A DNA stretch of 64,000 nt, taken from assembly GCA_050246635.1 (NCBI GenBank), contig JBFWVR010000006.1, positions 1 to 64,000 on the forward strand, given 5' to 3'. The stretch comes from JBFWVR01 sp050246635 (lineage in GTDB: Bacteria; Acidobacteriota; Vicinamibacteria; Vicinamibacterales; UBA2999). This document shows, one piece after another, positions 10,294-19,564 of this stretch. Each line of letters opens with the position of its first letter. Position 1 is the stretch's first letter. The notes under the pieces were generated by a model, which saw only the letters and a list, made by a program, of their open reading frames with translations, did not search any database and was not told the origin of the DNA. The position numbers were made by a program, and so were the translations under genes.

Positions 10294-10384
10294 AAGGCGC
10301 CACGATCGGACCACTGTACGCACAAAAGGGGCCGCGAGGCCCCTTTCGTGCATTCCGGATTCCGGTTTCTGGATTCGTGATTCC
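10259..10384. repeat. Inverted pair of GGAATCAAGAAA-type repeats around a terminator
   Basis: The left copy (10259-10293) encodes the end of cmk; the right copy (10352-10384) is its inverted counterpart (ATTCCGGATTCCGGTTTCTG). The pair flanks the terminator hairpin at 10325-10346. The same family recurs at 15026, 15137, 16820, 23636, 23700, 34897, 58409 and 58452. Confidence 0.8.
10325..10346. terminator. Bidirectional terminator between cmk and the H1-like gene
   Basis: A perfect 9-bp stem AAAGGGGCC / GGCCCCTTT with a GCGA loop. It has an A run before and a T run after the G+C core, as expected of a terminator that works in both directions between convergent genes. Confidence 0.8.
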
Positions 10385-10396
10385 CGCGTCCGCGGG

Positions 10397-11365
10397 TCAC
10401 TCGTCCCGCTCGCGCGAGCCGGGATCGAGCTCCCACCGGTGGCGATCGCGCTCGGTGATCTCGTCACCGCCCTGCAGCTCCTCGTCATCGTCGTACTCGA
10501 TGCCGAGCGCCCGGCCGATTTCCTCGACGACGTCCTGATCGGGGGTGGGGTTGTCGCCGCCCGGGGCCTCGTCGCCCACGGCCTCGGCGGCTTCCCAGTC
10601 CGCGTCCACGTCGCCGGCGGTGAGCTCGGGGCTGCTCGAGGTGTGCTCGTGCAGCCGGTCCTCGATCCCGGCGTGGCCGGTCCGCGCCGCTGACGCGTGG
10701 CGGTCGTAGTCGAGGCTCGACGGCGGGCCGTACTCGATGGGCTCGTTGAGCATGCGGCGCTCGCGGTCGAGCGACGACGGGCGCTGGCGGCTCGGCACTG
10801 CCGCCACCGCGGCCTTGGGGCCGGCCGTCTCGGGCGTGGGCCGCTTGACGGCAGCCTTGACGCCGGCCTTGACCGCCTTCGCGGTGGTCACCGCCGTCTT
10901 CGCGGTCTTGCGCGTGCGGGCGGCGGCCTTGGCCGTGCCCTTCGCGACCGCGCGTGCGGTCGAGCTGGCGCGCGTCGCGGTCTTCCGCGCCGCCTTGCCG
11001 GCCGCCTTTGCCGTGGCCTTGACCCGGGTCGCCGGTGTCTTCTTCTTCGGCTTCGTGACGACGGCCCGGGCCGCGGCCGAGACCGCCCGGACGTTCGTCT
11101 TCACCCGCTTCCGGGCGGCGCTGGCCTTGGCCGAGACCCGCTTGGCCGTCTTGCGGGCGGCGCGGGCGGCGGTCTTCGCGGTCTTCCTGGCCGAGGTGGC
11201 CGCCTTCCTGGCCTTGCTGGCCGTCTTCTTCGCCGTCCTGGCCGCCCGTGACGCCGCCGCCTTCGCCGACTTCGCGGTGGCCCTGGCGGCCGCTTTCGCG
11301 GACCGGGCGGCGGTCTTCGCCGCCTTGCGGCCCCGGGCGCCGCCTGCCCCCTTCTTCTTCGCCAT
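10397..11365 (-). CDS. Histone H1-like lysine/alanine-rich protein with DUF6335-like acidic tail
   Basis: A 322-residue protein in two contrasting halves. Residues 1 to about 190 are almost only Lys, Ala, Arg, Thr and Ser in KTAARSAKAAARATAKSAK-type periods, as in the C-terminal tail of histone H1 and bacterial H1-like DNA-compacting proteins. Residues about 200-322 are acidic and end with EEIGRALGIEYDDDEELQGG then DRHRWELDPGSRERDE, which resembles the DUF6335 family of unknown function. The likely role is nucleoid binding through the basic half; the tail may mask or regulate it. It diverges from rpsA and lies close to an HU/IHF gene, another nucleoid protein. The DNA-binding role is inferred from composition only. 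Confidence 0.75.
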   Translation of the reverse strand: MAKKKGAGGARGRKAAKTAARSAKAAARATAKSAKAAASRAARTAKKTASKARKAATSARKTAKTAARAARKTAKRVSAKASAARKRVKTNVRAVSAAARAVVTKPKKKTPATRVKATAKAAGKAARKTATRASSTARAVAKGTAKAAARTRKTAKTAVTTAKAVKAGVKAAVKRPTPETAGPKAAVAAVPSRQRPSSLDRERRMLNEPIEYGPPSSLDYDRHASAARTGHAGIEDRLHEHTSSSPELTAGDVDADWEAAEAVGDEAPGGDNPTPDQDVVEEIGRALGIEYDDDEELQGGDEITERDRHRWELDPGSRERDE

Positions 11366-11387
11366 GGCCGAATCCTTTCGGTCTACC

Positions 11388-11417
11388 TTGACTGTGTGAG
11401 GCTAAGTGGTGTAATGT
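11388..11417 (+). promoter_or_regulatory. Sigma70-type promoter of rpsA
   Basis: TTGACT (11388-11393), an 18-base spacer, and TAATGT (11412-11417). Transcription would start near 11424 and leave a leader of about 115 nt before the rpsA start, where a good Shine-Dalgarno site (AGGAGG, 11523-11528) lies. A long leader suits S1 autoregulation, which is known in other bacteria. Confidence 0.6.
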
Positions 11418-11539
11418 CTATTGGTTACGCGAGCGTCAGAGAGCTTTACCGGCCCGAACGGCGCGGACGAACAATCGCGGGGCGCCGGCCCCCGCTCACC
11501 CCGACCGGCAATTCGAGAAGTCAGGAGGACGCGCACGCA

Positions 11540-13327
<1,788 letters not shown>

Positions 13328-13334
13328 CCCGGTT

Positions 13335-13367
13335 CCGGGCCCCGGCGCCAGCCGCGCCGGGGCCCGG
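13335..13367 (+). terminator. Strong G+C hairpin between rpsA and the HU/IHF gene
   Basis: A perfect 14-bp stem beginning CCGGGCCCCGGCGC with a 5-nt loop (CAGCC), starting 7 bases after the rpsA stop. There is no T run after it, so it may stabilise the rpsA mRNA end or partly terminate it rather than stop transcription fully. The HU/IHF start is only 15 bases downstream. Confidence 0.6.
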
Positions 13368-13382
13368 CCGTCAGCCAACGCC

Positions 13383-13745
13383 ATGACGAAAGCCGAACTC
13401 GTCGAGGAAGTGTCCCGGGTCTCGGATCTCACGAAGAAGCACTCCGAGGTCATCGTCGACACCGTATTCAAGAGCATCATCGACGCCCTGCACCGGGGCG
13501 AGAAGATCGAGCTCCGCGGGTTCGGCAGCTTCCGGCTCCGCAAGCGGGAACCTCGCAAGGGCCGCAACCCCAAGACCGGCGACAAGGTCGACGTCCCGCC
13601 GAAGCGGGTGCCGTACTTCAAGCCCGGCAAGGAACTGAAGGACCTCATCAACCGCGAGGCGGCCGAGGCGCTGATCGCCGAGGCGCTCGCCACGCTGCCA
13701 CCGCAGCCGGTCACCGACCCGGACTCGGCCGCCGGCCAGTCCTGA
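13383..13745 (+). CDS. HU/IHF-family DNA-bending protein
   Basis: A 120-residue nucleoid protein that bends DNA as a dimer. MTKAELVEEVSRVSDLTKKH begins the family helix pair, GEKIELRGFGSFRLRKREPR is the hallmark, and GRNPKTGDKVDVPPKRVPYF is the DNA-wrapping arm with the intercalating proline. The position next to rpsA matches ihfB in other bacteria, but sequence alone does not separate the subunits. A disordered tail of about 20 residues (PQPVTDPDSAAGQS) exceeds the usual length of 90-100. Confidence 0.92.
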   Translation: MTKAELVEEVSRVSDLTKKHSEVIVDTVFKSIIDALHRGEKIELRGFGSFRLRKREPRKGRNPKTGDKVDVPPKRVPYFKPGKELKDLINREAAEALIAEALATLPPQPVTDPDSAAGQS

Positions 13746-13773
13746 GCGCGGGCCCCGCCCGCCTGCCATCGCC

Positions 13774-14265
13774 GTGGAACGCCTGTGGTCGCCCTGGAGG
13801 CACGCTTACGTGACGCGGTCCGCTGAGCCGGAGGCGTGCGTCTTCTGCGCCGCGCCGACCCGTGACGACGGCCGGGCCCTCGTCGTGCACGAGGGGCCGC
13901 GCTGTTACGTCATCCTCAACCTGTATCCCTACAACAGCGGCCACCTGATGGTGGTGCCTCGCCGGCACGTCGGGCGCCTCGCCAGCGTCGAACCGGAGGA
14001 GCTCGCCGAGATTGCCGCGCTGACGCGCCTTGCCGAGATGGCCCTCACCGAGGCCTTCGACCCGCAGGGCATCAACGTCGGCCTCAACCTGGGACGTCCG
14101 GCCGGCGCCGGCGTCGTGGATCACCTGCACGTCCACCTGGTGCCGCGCTGGAACGGCGACACCAATTTCATGTCCGTCGTCGGCCAGGTCCGTGTGCTCC
14201 CCGAGGAGCTGCCGCGGACCGCCGAGAAACTGCGCCCGATCTTCGCGCGCCTGTCCGGCGCCTGA
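13774..14265 (+). CDS. HIT-family nucleotide hydrolase/transferase
   Basis: A 163-residue histidine triad protein. The triad motif is HLHVHLVPRW near residues 116-125. A CVFC pair near residues 22-25 probably binds zinc, and the GHLMVVPRRHV region is typical. The N-terminal MERLWSPWRHAYV is characteristic of the Ap4A phosphorylase-like HIT group common in Acidobacteriota and Actinobacteria. The family acts on nucleoside phosphates such as Ap4A or AMP-linked compounds. The start is GTG. It lies 28 bases after the HU/IHF gene and 20 bases before the reduced acyl-CoA-dehydrogenase-like gene, so the three may share a transcript. Confidence 0.9.
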   Translation: MERLWSPWRHAYVTRSAEPEACVFCAAPTRDDGRALVVHEGPRCYVILNLYPYNSGHLMVVPRRHVGRLASVEPEELAEIAALTRLAEMALTEAFDPQGINVGLNLGRPAGAGVVDHLHVHLVPRWNGDTNFMSVVGQVRVLPEELPRTAEKLRPIFARLSGA

Positions 14266-14285
14266 GGCGGGACCCCACACGAGCC

Positions 14286-15002
14286 ATGACCTTCGATCTG
14301 ACCCCGGAACAGATTGCCGTGCGCGACCGCGCCCGGGCCTTTGCCGCGAACCAGGTGGCCCCGGCCGCCGCCGACATCGATGCCAGCCGCGCCATCCCGC
14401 TCGCGCTGATGCAGGCCGCCGCCGACCTCGCGCCGGAGACGGCGGGCGAGGCCGTCGTCGCCATCGAGGAGGTCGCCGCCGCCTCGGCCGCGCTGGGTGT
14501 CGTGATGACGCTTGGCGCCACCGCGGCGGGCAGCGGCGACTGGCCGGGCCTGCACGGGCTGAGGGCGGGCACGGCCACCCTCGACGCGCGCGCCCGCGCC
14601 GGCCTCGGGGCGGTGGCCGTCGGTATCGGCCGCGCGGCCCTCGAGGAGGCGGTGAGCGTGCTCCGGGCCGCCGGTGACCGGCCGACCGGCGCGGCGAGTG
14701 AGCGGCCGCACTGGGTGCTCGCCGACGCCGCGACCGAGATCGACGCCGCGCGCCTGCTCGTCGCCCGCGCGGCGCAGGTCGGGTCCGAGGACGGGGCCGA
14801 GGCGGCCGCCGCACAGGTCTTCGCCAACGGGGCCGCACAACGGGCCGTCGACGCCGCTATCCGGGTCGTCGGGCCGTCCGGGTACCGCCAGGGCAGCCTG
14901 CTGGAGCGCCTGTCGCGCGACGCGCGCGCCCTGGCTCTCGTGTTCGGGACCGAAGAGGCCCAGCGCGCGATCGCGGCGGACGCTACGCTGCCCCCCGCCT
15001 GA
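14286..15002 (+). CDS. Reduced acyl-CoA dehydrogenase-like protein lacking the middle domain
   Basis: A 238-residue relative of acyl-CoA dehydrogenases, which normally have about 380. The N-terminal helical part is recognisable (MTFDLTPEQIAVRDRARAFA) and so is the C-terminal helical domain (AVAVGIGRAALEEAVSVLR, then DAATEIDAARLLVARAA). The beta-barrel between them, which holds the acyl chain and FAD contacts (the usual T-E-P-G-S-G-S-D block), is absent. At the C-terminus the family's E-G-T has become F-G-T. It may therefore be an inactive or regulatory relative. The frame is clean, with no sign of recent decay. Confidence 0.7.
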   Translation: MTFDLTPEQIAVRDRARAFAANQVAPAAADIDASRAIPLALMQAAADLAPETAGEAVVAIEEVAAASAALGVVMTLGATAAGSGDWPGLHGLRAGTATLDARARAGLGAVAVGIGRAALEEAVSVLRAAGDRPTGAASERPHWVLADAATEIDAARLLVARAAQVGSEDGAEAAAAQVFANGAAQRAVDAAIRVVGPSGYRQGSLLERLSRDARALALVFGTEEAQRAIAADATLPPA

Positions 15003-15025
15003 CGGCGGGCAGGGGCGCGAATAGC

Positions 15026-15155
15026 GAATCAAGAAAACGGAATCAAGAAGGGGCTCACGAGAAGGGGCTCACAAAAAGGGGTCAGACCCCTTTTCCATCG
15101 AATTTCCATGGAAAAGGGGTCTGACCCCTTTTTGTGTTTCTTGACTCCGTTTTCC
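15026..15155. repeat. Nested inverted repeat with two AAAAGGGGTC/GACCCCTTTT palindromes
   Basis: Inner part: two 29-base segments (15070-15098 and 15108-15136) are exact inverted copies, and each holds its own 21-base palindrome AAAAGGGGTC-N-GACCCCTTTT. Outer part: AACGGAATCAAGAA (near 15035) faces its inverted relative at 15137-15155. It fills the gap between two convergent genes and could end transcription both ways. The AAAAGGGGTCTGACCCC motif resembles dispersed REP-like palindromes mobilised by REP-associated transposases in other bacteria; no such transposase is in this window. Confidence 0.85.
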
Positions 15156-15168
15156 GGTGTCCCGGTCT

Positions 15169-16443
15169 TCAGGCGAGCAGAGACGGCGCGAAGCGGAACA
15201 CCAGGAAGAACAGGCTGAAACCGACGAAGAAGACGAGGCCGGCCCAGCTGAGCGCGCGCATCCCCATGCCGGGCTGCAGGGCCGCCGGGGTGTGGTCGGA
15301 CGTGATCAGGCGGTAGTTCAGGTAGCCGTACAGGGGCGCCGCGAGGAACGCCAGCGTCGTCACCAGGTCGATGAGCCCGGTCAGCGAGCTGACGAAGGCG
15401 ATGATCACGCCGAGCGCCGCGGCGCAGATGACCACGATGAAGATCGCGTGGAGGCGGTTGAAGGTGCCCGCGCCGGGCGCCACCAGCCGCAGGCCGTCGG
15501 CGAGGGCGCGCGGATACCCGTCGATCACCGTCAGCGTCGTCGAGAACATCGTCGTGAACGCCGCGAGCGCGATCACCGGGCCCACCCAGCCGCCCAGCAT
15601 GCGCGTGTAGACGTCGATCAGCTGGTTGGCGAAGCCGCCCGTGGAGTTCTGCAGCTCGAGGCCCGACCCGTACATCCCCAGCGCGCCGAGGCCGACGAAC
15701 AGGATGGCCAGCGCGATCGTCAGCCCGTAGCCCAGGTTGAAGTCGAACTTGGCCTCGTCGAAGGTCGTCCGGCGTCCCGTCTCGATGTCACGCGCGCGGA
15801 TCCAGAGGGACTGGAAGACGGAGATCTCGATTGGCGCCGGCATCCATCCCATCAGCGCCACCAGGAACGGCAGCGCGGCCGCCTGCCAGGGCGAGGGACC
15901 GACGAAGCCGGGGGCGACCGGCCCGTGCACGATGGCCGCCCCGAACGCGACGATCGTGGCGGCGGCAAGCACCGCCATGATCAGCTTCATGGCGCCGTCG
16001 AGCGCCTTGTAGTGCCCCCCGACGATCAGCGCGAAGCAGAGCGCCATCACGATCGCGCTCCAGGCCGTGGCCGACAACGCCGTGCCGAAGAAGTACTGCG
16101 CGAGACCCGCCGTGACGATCGTCACCCCGGCAATCGAGCCGATGGCGGAGAACGCCGCCATCGCCAGGAAGACGTACAGGAACCCGCCGCCCATCTGCTT
16201 GTAGCCGTCGAGCAGCGTCTCGCCCGTGGCGACCGCGTAGCGGTGGCCGTACTCGAAGAACGGGTACTTGAGGGCGTTGATCAGCAGCACCACGGAGATC
16301 AACGTCCAGCCGTAGTCGGCCCCCGCGCGGGTGGACTGCACGAGATGCGAGACGCCGATCGCCGCCCCCGCCATCAGCAGGCCCGGGCCGACCGCGTGGA
16401 CGAGAAGGTAGGCGAGGCTTGGCTTCGGTGTGGTCTGGGTCAT
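15169..16443 (-). CDS. Nramp-family divalent metal transporter, divergent subgroup
   Basis: A 424-residue membrane protein with about eleven hydrophobic segments and the overall Nramp layout: GPGLLMAGAAIGVSHLVQST in segment 1, and PLYGYLNYRLI near the end. The metal-binding DPGN of segment 1 is replaced by GVSH, and the segment 6 MPH motif reads MPAP. Such a subgroup exists in several soil bacteria; its substrate may not be manganese or iron. It is probably in one unit with the copper-chaperone-like gene upstream (96-base gap), though a short G+C hairpin (16487-16506) lies between them. No clear Shine-Dalgarno site is seen. Confidence 0.8.
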   Translation of the reverse strand: MTQTTPKPSLAYLLVHAVGPGLLMAGAAIGVSHLVQSTRAGADYGWTLISVVLLINALKYPFFEYGHRYAVATGETLLDGYKQMGGGFLYVFLAMAAFSAIGSIAGVTIVTAGLAQYFFGTALSATAWSAIVMALCFALIVGGHYKALDGAMKLIMAVLAAATIVAFGAAIVHGPVAPGFVGPSPWQAAALPFLVALMGWMPAPIEISVFQSLWIRARDIETGRRTTFDEAKFDFNLGYGLTIALAILFVGLGALGMYGSGLELQNSTGGFANQLIDVYTRMLGGWVGPVIALAAFTTMFSTTLTVIDGYPRALADGLRLVAPGAGTFNRLHAIFIVVICAAALGVIIAFVSSLTGLIDLVTTLAFLAAPLYGYLNYRLITSDHTPAALQPGMGMRALSWAGLVFFVGFSLFFLVFRFAPSLLA

Positions 16444-16539
16444 CTTGGAGTCAGTACCTGCGAGGCGCGGACGGCCCGGTGATCACGGGGCCCGCGGCGC
16501 GGCCCCGGGGGACGCGAGGGATGAAGGGCACGGGGCGGG

Positions 16540-16749
16540 TCAGCCCTGCACCTGGTAGCCGAGGGCCTCGATCTTCTGCCGAATCGCGGGCACCTGCACC
16601 TTGGCGGGATCGTAGTCGAGCTCCACCCGGTTCTCGCCGTGCGAGGCGGTCACGTGGTCCACGCCGTCCATCATCGACAGCGCCCGCTTCACCGCGTTCT
16701 CGCACCCGCCGCAGGTCATCCCGGTGACGGTCAACGTCAGCGCACTCAT
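16540..16749 (-). CDS. Heavy-metal-associated (CopZ-like) metallochaperone
   Basis: A 69-residue single HMA domain. The metal site MTCGGC is at residues 11-16 in the usual place, followed by ENAVKRALSMMDGV and the late LGYQV typical of CopZ and Atx1. Family members carry Cu(I), sometimes other soft metals. The ATG at 16749 is chosen because GGGAGG lies 7 nt before it; longer in-frame starts upstream would add non-homologous sequence. It precedes an Nramp-like transporter on the same strand; no copper ATPase is nearby. Confidence 0.9.
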   Translation of the reverse strand: MSALTLTVTGMTCGGCENAVKRALSMMDGVDHVTASHGENRVELDYDPAKVQVPAIRQKIEALGYQVQG

Positions 16750-16914
16750 GAGAGCCTCCCAGCCCGGACATCTTACCCAATCCCGCCACGGTGTGGGCCG
16801 CCGAGGGCAAGTCAGACTTCGGAAAACGGAATCAAGAAAGGAAGGCGGAAGGAAGGGGAAGGGAAGAAGGGGGCAACAGCCGCGATTCCCGGGTCGGAAC
16901 AGGGAATTCTTCGT

Positions 16915-16920
16915 TAGGAT
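16915..16920 (+). promoter_or_regulatory. -10-like element of the DUF2157 gene
   Basis: TAGGAT ends 6 nt before GTG 16927. No Shine-Dalgarno site is present, so a leaderless transcript is likely. The 177 bases upstream hold one GGAAAACGGAATCAAGAAAG repeat (16820-16840) and a purine-rich run. Confidence 0.4.
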
Positions 16921-16926
16921 GGCGAC

Positions 16927-17988
16927 GTGATCGCTGATCCGGACGCGGCGTTCGCGCGGGCCGCGCGCATTCGCGCCTTCCGTGAGGAGCTCGCCACGCT
17001 GCAGGCCGAGGGCGTGGCCCCCCTGACGGACGAGGAGGTGGCGGCCGTCGCGGCGCACCACGAGGCCGTGCTGGCCGCGCTCGAAGCCGCGCATGACGTC
17101 GATCGCACCCCGGCCGCCGAGCGCCTGTCGCGTGGGTTGCAGCTCGCGTCGCTCTTCGGCGCCATCACGCTGACCGCCGGTGTCGGCGCGCTGGTCGCGC
17201 ATTTCTGGGGCCGCTTCGATCTGTGGACCCAGGTCGCGCTCTACGCCGCGGCGCCGCTCGTGGCGCTTGCGGGGGGCGAGATCGCGGCCCGGCTCGAACA
17301 CACGGGCTATGTCGCGTCGCTCTTCGGCCTCGCCGCGCTGGGCACCTGCTGGCTGGCCGTCGGCGGCGTGCCGTCGGCGCTCGACATGCCGGTGCAGCCC
17401 CCCATGCTGTGGGGCGGGGTGCTCTTCGGGTTGTCGCTCGCGGTCGCCTACGGGTTCGATCTCGTGCTCGGCCTGTCGCTCGTCGCCCTGGTGACGTCCG
17501 CCAGCGCCACCGCGTTCTGGGCCAACGGCGTGGTCTGGACCGCCGCCTTCGAGCGGCTCGACCCCCTGGTGGCCGGTGGCGCCACGCTCTTCCTGATCGC
17601 GCAGTGGCTCGGCCCGGCCGGCCCCGCGGTTGCCCGGACGACGCGGCTCAGCGGACTGCTGGTGGGCGGCGGCGCGGCGCTCGTGCTGTCGGCCTCCGGC
17701 GAGCCCAGCGTGCTGCGGTTGTCGCCGGCCGTCGTCGAGGCCATCTACCAGGTCGCCGTGCTGCTGGCGTCGGTGGGCGGCATCGTGCTCGGGCTCCGCC
17801 GGGGCTGGGCCGAGACCTGGATCGGCTCCGTCGTCATCCTCCTGCTGTTCCTGCTGACGCGCTATGTCGACTGGTTGTGGGAGGTGCTGCCCCGATACGC
17901 GTTCTTCCTGATCCTGGCGGCGCTCACGTTCGTGGCCATCGCGGCGCTCCTGCGGCTGCGCGCCCGGGCGCAGCGGGGGGCGGCATGA
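16927..17988 (+). CDS. DUF2157-like polytopic membrane protein
   Basis: A 353-residue inner-membrane protein. Residues 1-75 are soluble and helical (FREELATLQAEGVAPLTDEE), followed by about nine hydrophobic segments from residue 77 on. The layout of a short helical start, a membrane domain, and a small partner downstream matches DUF2157 proteins, which are often paired with DUF4401/GDYXXLXY or DUF4824 proteins. The function of the family is unknown. Its stop overlaps the next start as ATGA, so the two are translationally coupled and probably work together. Confidence 0.75.
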   Translation: MIADPDAAFARAARIRAFREELATLQAEGVAPLTDEEVAAVAAHHEAVLAALEAAHDVDRTPAAERLSRGLQLASLFGAITLTAGVGALVAHFWGRFDLWTQVALYAAAPLVALAGGEIAARLEHTGYVASLFGLAALGTCWLAVGGVPSALDMPVQPPMLWGGVLFGLSLAVAYGFDLVLGLSLVALVTSASATAFWANGVVWTAAFERLDPLVAGGATLFLIAQWLGPAGPAVARTTRLSGLLVGGGAALVLSASGEPSVLRLSPAVVEAIYQVAVLLASVGGIVLGLRRGWAETWIGSVVILLLFLLTRYVDWLWEVLPRYAFFLILAALTFVAIAALLRLRARAQRGAA

Positions 17989-18770
17989 TCCGCCTCCTGG
18001 TTCCGGCCGCTGTCGTTGTCGTGCTGGTGGCCGCGGTGGGCGGCGTGTCGGCGTGGAACCGGTCCGGCCCGCACGTGATGGCGCTGACGGTCACGGAACG
18101 GGAACTGGGCCTGTCGCCGTACGCGCCGGCGCGGGAGGCGGCCGGTGACGACCCCGGCCTCGCGCTGATCTTCGATGTCGGCGACGGTCATGGCGACGTG
18201 ATCGACAGCCTGAACTGGCTGCCGCCGGCCACGCTGCGCGCGCTGGGGTTCGACCTGTCGCTGCCGACTGGATCGCCCGACGCGGCACGCGCATACGCGC
18301 GCGCGCTCGATCGCCCTGCCTGGGTGGCGTTCGAATACGACGGGCCGGCGTGGCAGGCGTTGTCCCGCCGGCCGGACGTCGCGCGCCGCGCGCGGGGCCG
18401 CAGCCGGCTCGTGCCGGTGGACGCGGGCGCCGAGTTCGCGCCGCTCGTCGAGCGGTATGCGGACGGTGCCCATGTGGTGCTGCCGGCGGTGATCGGCCTC
18501 GAGTTCGTGCCAGCGGACCGCGGTGGCCCCCTCGTGCACGGCACGCTGCGGTCCGTGGTGCCGCGATCCCTCCGGGTCCCGCCGGACATGGTGCCGGACC
18601 TGGCGAATCTCGATCCCGTCGCGCGCCTGCGGCGTGACGGGCTCGACGGCGAACCCACCAGCGGCGACCCGGGGGATCCGTCCCCGGACCTGCGCCCGCG
18701 CTACCAGGTCGACCTCGCCATCGGGCGTCTCGGGCTCCCGTTCATTGTCGGCATCCGCCCGATCCCGTGA
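17985..18770 (+). CDS. DUF4824-like membrane-anchored protein
   Basis: A 261-residue protein with one N-terminal membrane segment (residues 4-24, LLVPAAVVVVLVAAVGGVSA) followed by an exported domain. SAWNRSG directly after the membrane segment, then TERELGLSPY, resemble DUF4824 proteins, which sit beside DUF2157 proteins in Acidobacteriota and Proteobacteria. The function is unknown. The ATG lies inside the stop of the DUF2157 gene. The family call rests on recall of short motifs and gene order. Confidence 0.65.
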   Translation: MIRLLVPAAVVVVLVAAVGGVSAWNRSGPHVMALTVTERELGLSPYAPAREAAGDDPGLALIFDVGDGHGDVIDSLNWLPPATLRALGFDLSLPTGSPDAARAYARALDRPAWVAFEYDGPAWQALSRRPDVARRARGRSRLVPVDAGAEFAPLVERYADGAHVVLPAVIGLEFVPADRGGPLVHGTLRSVVPRSLRVPPDMVPDLANLDPVARLRRDGLDGEPTSGDPGDPSPDLRPRYQVDLAIGRLGLPFIVGIRPIP

Positions 18771-18820
18771 GGATCGCCGGCCAGGAATGGCAGGCGCGAT
18801 GTCATCTGCGTGCATCTGAG

Positions 18821-18836
18821 TTCATCCGCGGATGAA
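18821..18836. repeat. 16-base perfect palindrome
   Basis: TTCATCCGCGGATGAA is a perfect palindrome in the gap before the VOC gene and lies about 90 bases before its -10-like element. It is preceded by TCATCTGCGTGCATCTGAG, so it may belong to a TCATCYGYG-type intergenic repeat rather than be a regulator site. Confidence 0.5.
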
Positions 18837-18924
18837 TCCTTTCAGGCGCCGCAAACGAGCCTTCCAGCCGCGACCGTGAGGGGCCGGGGGACCGGTTTCG
18901 CGAGACACTGCCGCGCGGCCGCAG

Positions 18925-18930
18925 TATGCT
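18925..18930 (+). promoter_or_regulatory. -10-like element of the VOC gene
   Basis: TATGCT lies about 28 nt before GTG 18959, giving a short leader that keeps a strong GAGGGGAGGGGG ribosome-binding site (18945-18956). No good -35 box is seen. Confidence 0.35.
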
Positions 18931-18958
18931 GCCGCGTCGCCAACGAGGGGAGGGGGCT

Positions 18959-19531
18959 GTGAGGCATATCCAGGTGCAGGGCCTGCACCACGTGACGCTC
19001 GTGGGGTCGACCCGCCAGAGCGCGATCGACTTCTGGGAGGGTGTGCTCGGGATGCCCTTCATCTTCGAGCAGCCCAACCTGGGCAAACCCGACGAGAACC
19101 ACCTGTACTTCGACCCGGGTGACGGCCGCCTGCTCACGGTCTTCACCAACGAGTCGCGCGAGGATGCGGGCCGCCCGGCGCCGCGGGACGTGGGGTGCGT
19201 GGAGCACATCGCCTTCAACGTCTCGCGCGCGACGTTCCAGCAGGCCCCCGACCGGCTGCGGGCGCGCGGCATCGAGTTCATCGAGCGCGATCGCGGCTTC
19301 ATGAACTCCATCTACCTGAAGGATCCGAATGGCCTGAAGGTCGAGCTTGCCTGCTACAAGTTCCAGACCCCCGAGGGATTCAGTGACTCGGAAGTCCTCA
19401 TGACGGCCTACCGGCTGCGGCTGGAACGCGGGGATCCGCACATCACCGACGAGCATCTCGCTGATGCCATCGACCACCTGGTCGCGCGCCGCCATCGCCG
19501 GTTCACGGGCGATCTGGACGGCGGCGCCTGA
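18959..19531 (+). CDS. VOC-superfamily (glyoxalase/dioxygenase-like) protein
   Basis: A 190-residue metalloprotein of the vicinal-oxygen-chelate fold. The likely metal ligands are His in GLHHVTLV, His in CVEHIAFNV, and Glu in GLKVELACY, spaced as in extradiol dioxygenases and glyoxalase-like enzymes. The insert DGRLLTVFTNESREDAG and the C-terminal helix (DEHLADAIDHLVARRHRRF) extend it beyond the minimal 130-residue domain. The substrate is unknown. GTG 18959 is preferred over ATG 18926 because of the ribosome-binding site. Confidence 0.8.
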   Translation: MRHIQVQGLHHVTLVGSTRQSAIDFWEGVLGMPFIFEQPNLGKPDENHLYFDPGDGRLLTVFTNESREDAGRPAPRDVGCVEHIAFNVSRATFQQAPDRLRARGIEFIERDRGFMNSIYLKDPNGLKVELACYKFQTPEGFSDSEVLMTAYRLRLERGDPHITDEHLADAIDHLVARRHRRFTGDLDGGA

Positions 19532-19564
19532 ACCCGCTCGGGACGGGACGTACCCGGAAACACG

